Assembly: GCA_027297825.1 (NCBI GenBank)
Contig: JAPUHH010000177.1
Coordinates: forward strand, 1 to 7,653
DNA from: Gammaproteobacteria bacterium
GTDB lineage: Bacteria; Pseudomonadota; Gammaproteobacteria; UBA4575
DNA: 7,653 bases
Reading direction: 5' to 3'
The notes under the pieces are model-generated. The model saw only the letters and a program-made list of their open reading frames with translations. It ran no database searches and had not been told where the DNA came from. Position 1 is the first letter of the stretch, and the number at the start of each line of letters is the position of its first letter. Shown here piece by piece: positions 5,759 to 7,653 of this stretch. The position numbers were made by a program, and so were the translations under genes.

Positions 5759-6300
5759 TGAAAATAACGAGCTATGTATTATTAGCATGGCTTAGTAGCG
5801 TTGCAATTGTCCATGCAGAAGAAGTGAGTGTGCGCTATGACAAAGGCACCTATTTTTTAACTGCAGAATTTTATGTCGAAGCATTACCTGCGCGGGTAAT
5901 GGAGGTTTTAACCGATTACGAAAATATCACAGATCTAAATTCTACTATTAACGTCAGCGAGCTTTTAGAATTCCCCGATAATTCCATGATCCGCATTCGC
6001 ACTGTAGTGCATGATTGCATTTTGTTCTTTTGCAAAGACATCACCCGGGTAGAAGATGTGCTTCAAGTGGGGAATGAGAAGCTTGAAGCCTTCCTTATAC
6101 CGATGCTGAGTGATCTACGTTCTGGCTATGCAGTCTGGATACTTGCACAACATTCGTTGGGTACTACCGTACAGTATGCTGCAAACATGCAGTTTAAATT
6201 TTGGGTGCCACCCATCATTCGTTCCCACTTACTGACTAGAAAATTTAAGCAACGTGTTTTAGAAAGTGTAGAGCGATTGCAAGCGATTGCAAAAACATAA
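5758..6300 (+). CDS. Secreted SRPBCC/START-like protein, possible lipid-binding
   Basis: The 180-aa product has a clear signal peptide (hydrophobic 5-18, likely cleavage after VHA at 20), so it should act in the periplasm. The mature part reads as an SRPBCC (START/Bet v1/polyketide-cyclase-like) fold: a first strand (FLTAEFYVEALPARVMEVLTDYENITDLN) typical of the family start, central strands with IRIRTVVHDC, and a long C-terminal helix (about 156-178). Distinctive details are two nearby cysteines (Cys87 and Cys92, C-I-L-F-F-C), SDLRSGYAVW (118-127), and an aromatic-proline motif FWVPP (148-152) before the C-terminal helix. I recall similar motifs in uncharacterised exported SRPBCC proteins, but no function can be assigned. 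The fold binds hydrophobic ligands in other families, and coupling to the AsmA-like gene suggests envelope lipid handling; this is inference. A 10-bp tandem duplication lies at its 3' end. mutY begins 2 bases after its stop. Confidence 0.8.
   Translation: MKITSYVLLAWLSSVAIVHAEEVSVRYDKGTYFLTAEFYVEALPARVMEVLTDYENITDLNSTINVSELLEFPDNSMIRIRTVVHDCILFFCKDITRVEDVLQVGNEKLEAFLIPMLSDLRSGYAVWILAQHSLGTTVQYAANMQFKFWVPPIIRSHLLTRKFKQRVLESVERLQAIAKT
6272..6291 (+). repeat. Perfect 10-bp tandem duplication at the end of the SRPBCC gene
   Basis: AGCGATTGCA occurs at 6272-6281 and again at 6282-6291 with no gap. As 10 is not a multiple of three, one copy more or less changes the reading frame. With both copies the gene ends at TAA (6298-6300); with one copy it would read past the mutY ATG to a TGA at 6341-6343. 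Confidence 0.9.
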
Positions 6301-6302
6301 TC

Positions 6303-7394
6303 ATGGAAAATACATTCAACAATCAAGTCTTGGCATGGTTTGATCAATGCGGGCGCAAAGATTTACCCTGGCAGAAAAATAGAGATCCTTACTGTATTTG
6401 GGTTTCTGAAATTATGCTGCAACAAACGCGCGTTGAAACCGTAATTCCTTATTACGAAAAATTCGTGCAACGGTTTACAGATATAAAAAAACTTGCTGCA
6501 GCATCGATCGATGAAGTACTGCATCATTGGACGGGCTTGGGTTATTACGCGCGGGCACGCAATTTACATAAAGCTGCAACGCAAATTTGCGAGCAACATT
6601 GTGGTAATTTCCCACAAACTTTTGATGAAGTCATTGCCTTGCCCGGTATCGGTAGATCTACCGCCGCGGCCATACTGGCATTAAGTTTTCATCAGTCGCA
6701 TGCCATTTTAGATGGCAATGTAAAGCGTGTATTGGCGAGGTATTTTGCAGTAGAAGGTTGGCCTGGTCAGAGTGCGGTTGAATGGCAACTTTGGGACTAT
6801 GCGGAATCCCTGTTACCAGTAAAACGCATTGCAGAATATACTCAAGCCATAATGGATCTAGGCGCTACTGTCTGTACACGCGCGAATCCAAGATGCAGCC
6901 TTTGCCCAGTGAAACATCATTGTGTTGCCAATATTCAGGATCGTCAATCTGAACTACCCACACCAAAACCTTCACGCAACCTGCCGCAGCGAGAACTTGT
7001 AGTTGCCATTGTGCCAAATGCCGATGGCGCGGTGTGGTTAGAAAAACGTCCTCCGGTTGGAATATGGGGTGGTTTATATAGTTTTCCTGAGTTTGCAGAT
7101 GAGCCCAGCATAAAAAAGTGGCTAAAAAAAATCTGCAAAATAAATCATTCTCAAATTCTGGAATTACCAATGATTACTCATACTTTTTCCCACTATCGCT
7201 TACATCTGTATCCCAAATTAATCCATTTAGATAAAATGCCCATTGGTATAATGGAAGACGACGTCGGGGTTTGGTATAAAGCCTCTACTCAAAAAATAGG
7301 TCTGGCGGCTCCCGTGCAAAAGACCTTGTGGCAAGTAGTACAACTTAAAAAGGAAAGTACCCATGGCGCGTATGGTGCAATGTGTGAAGCTTAA
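6303..7394 (+). CDS. mutY: MutY, adenine DNA glycosylase
   Basis: Base-excision repair enzyme that removes adenine mispaired with 8-oxoguanine, preventing G:C to T:A transversions. At 363 aa it is close to E. coli MutY (350 aa). The catalytic Glu36 lies in SEIMLQQTRV and the catalytic Asp137 in ILDGNVKRV. The helix-hairpin-helix is LPGIGRSTAAAIL (113-125). The 4Fe-4S cluster is bound by Cys191, Cys198, Cys201 and Cys207 in the C-x6-C-x2-C-x5-C pattern. The C-terminal NUDIX-like domain that reads 8-oxoG begins around 230 (WLEKRPPVGIWGGLYSFPEF) and includes the conserved THTFSHYRL (292-300). All key residues are intact, so the enzyme should be active. The start lies 2 bases after the upstream stop with no clear Shine-Dalgarno, which suggests translational coupling. 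Its 3' end overlaps yggX by 32 bases. Confidence 0.97.
   Translation: MENTFNNQVLAWFDQCGRKDLPWQKNRDPYCIWVSEIMLQQTRVETVIPYYEKFVQRFTDIKKLAAASIDEVLHHWTGLGYYARARNLHKAATQICEQHCGNFPQTFDEVIALPGIGRSTAAAILALSFHQSHAILDGNVKRVLARYFAVEGWPGQSAVEWQLWDYAESLLPVKRIAEYTQAIMDLGATVCTRANPRCSLCPVKHHCVANIQDRQSELPTPKPSRNLPQRELVVAIVPNADGAVWLEKRPPVGIWGGLYSFPEFADEPSIKKWLKKICKINHSQILELPMITHTFSHYRLHLYPKLIHLDKMPIGIMEDDVGVWYKASTQKIGLAAPVQKTLWQVVQLKKESTHGAYGAMCEA
7351..7362 (+). promoter_or_regulatory. Strong ribosome-binding site for yggX inside mutY
   Basis: AGGA at 7351-7354 (within AAGGAAAG) lies 8 bases before the ATG at 7363. It is one of the best Shine-Dalgarno sequences in the window and sits wholly within the mutY reading frame, allowing independent initiation of yggX. 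Confidence 0.7.
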
Positions 7395-7638
7395 TAAAGA
7401 AGCGGAAGGGCTCGAATATTTGCCATATCCTGGCGAGCTGGGACAGAAAGTTTATGAAAATGTCTCAAAAGAAGGCTGGCAACAGTGGGTCACTCACCAA
7501 ACCATGTTGTTGAACGAATATCGACTGTCGCCAATAGACCCAAAAGCGCGTAAGTTTTTAGAAGAAGAAATGGATAAGTTTTTCTTTGGAGAAGGTTCTG
7601 AGATCCCTAAGGAATTCGTCGATCCAGACGACAAATAA
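7363..7638 (+). CDS. yggX: YggX, Fe(2+)-trafficking / oxidative-damage protection protein
   Basis: Small cytosolic protein that protects iron-sulfur proteins from oxidative damage and is proposed to take part in iron trafficking. It is 91 aa, the same length as E. coli YggX. The conserved Cys7 (MVQC), the block EAEGLEYLPYPGELGQKVY (13-31), SKEGWQQWVTHQTMLLNEYRL (35-55) and the EEEMDKFFFGE stretch (67-77) all match the family. The start has a strong Shine-Dalgarno 8 bases upstream; a second Met at residue 4 is less well placed. It overlaps the end of mutY by 32 bases in another frame. The mutY-yggX pairing is a recurrent gammaproteobacterial arrangement and makes sense because MutY carries a 4Fe-4S cluster. 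No terminator is visible in the 15 bases left after its stop. Confidence 0.96.
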   Translation: MARMVQCVKLNKEAEGLEYLPYPGELGQKVYENVSKEGWQQWVTHQTMLLNEYRLSPIDPKARKFLEEEMDKFFFGEGSEIPKEFVDPDDK

Positions 7639-7653
7639 CCAGAAATTCACCAA

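Noticed and set aside
6865..7170. Antisense open frames within mutY
   Set aside because: They lie opposite the conserved MutY iron-sulfur and NUDIX-like regions and show no recognisable protein features.
1..7653. Mobile element, defence system or CRISPR array
   Set aside because: All genes are conserved housekeeping families; there is no transposase, integrase, terminal repeat or spaced direct-repeat array.

Overview
The window looks like chromosomal, housekeeping DNA from a gammaproteobacterium with moderately low G+C (low forties percent by eye, not computed). The best pointers are CbpA, MoaC, MoaD, MutY and YggX proteins that resemble their E. coli counterparts closely over nearly full length, together with the order asmA-like / (small gene) / mutY / yggX, which I recall from gammaproteobacteria such as Pseudomonas. 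A Legionella/Coxiella-type relative would fit, but that is inference. I see no insertion sequence, tRNA, rRNA, CRISPR array or prophage signature.

Layout. (1) Bases 1-2764 hold a plus-strand protein-quality block: the 3' part of an Hsp20 small heat-shock protein cut by the window edge, a GC-rich hairpin, a CbpA-type DnaJ co-chaperone, and a DegQ/DegP-type periplasmic protease with two PDZ domains. (2) Bases 2795-3596 hold two molybdenum-cofactor genes: moaD on the minus strand, convergent with the protease gene, and moaC on the plus strand. They diverge from a short spacer that contains a perfect 12-bp palindrome. (3) Bases 3597-3799 are non-coding and carry an inverted repeat around a possible promoter. 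(4) Bases 3800-7638 hold a tightly packed plus-strand run: an AsmA-family membrane-anchored protein, a secreted SRPBCC/START-like protein, mutY and yggX. The first pair overlaps by 1 base, the second has a 2-base gap, and the third overlaps by 32 bases.

How the genes may work together. Hsp20 and CbpA hold and refold cytosolic proteins, while DegQ handles misfolded periplasmic proteins. MoaC and MoaD act in two consecutive steps of molybdopterin synthesis, though moaA and moaE are not in view. The AsmA-like protein and the exported SRPBCC protein could form an envelope lipid-handling pair. MutY (repair of A opposite 8-oxoguanine) and YggX (protection of iron-sulfur proteins) both concern oxidative damage, and MutY itself carries a 4Fe-4S cluster.

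No clearly new system is visible. The points most worth a second look are the translational coupling of asmA with a secreted lipid-binding-fold protein, the palindrome between moaD and moaC, the inverted repeat ahead of asmA, and a 10-bp tandem duplication that sets the reading frame at the end of the SRPBCC gene.
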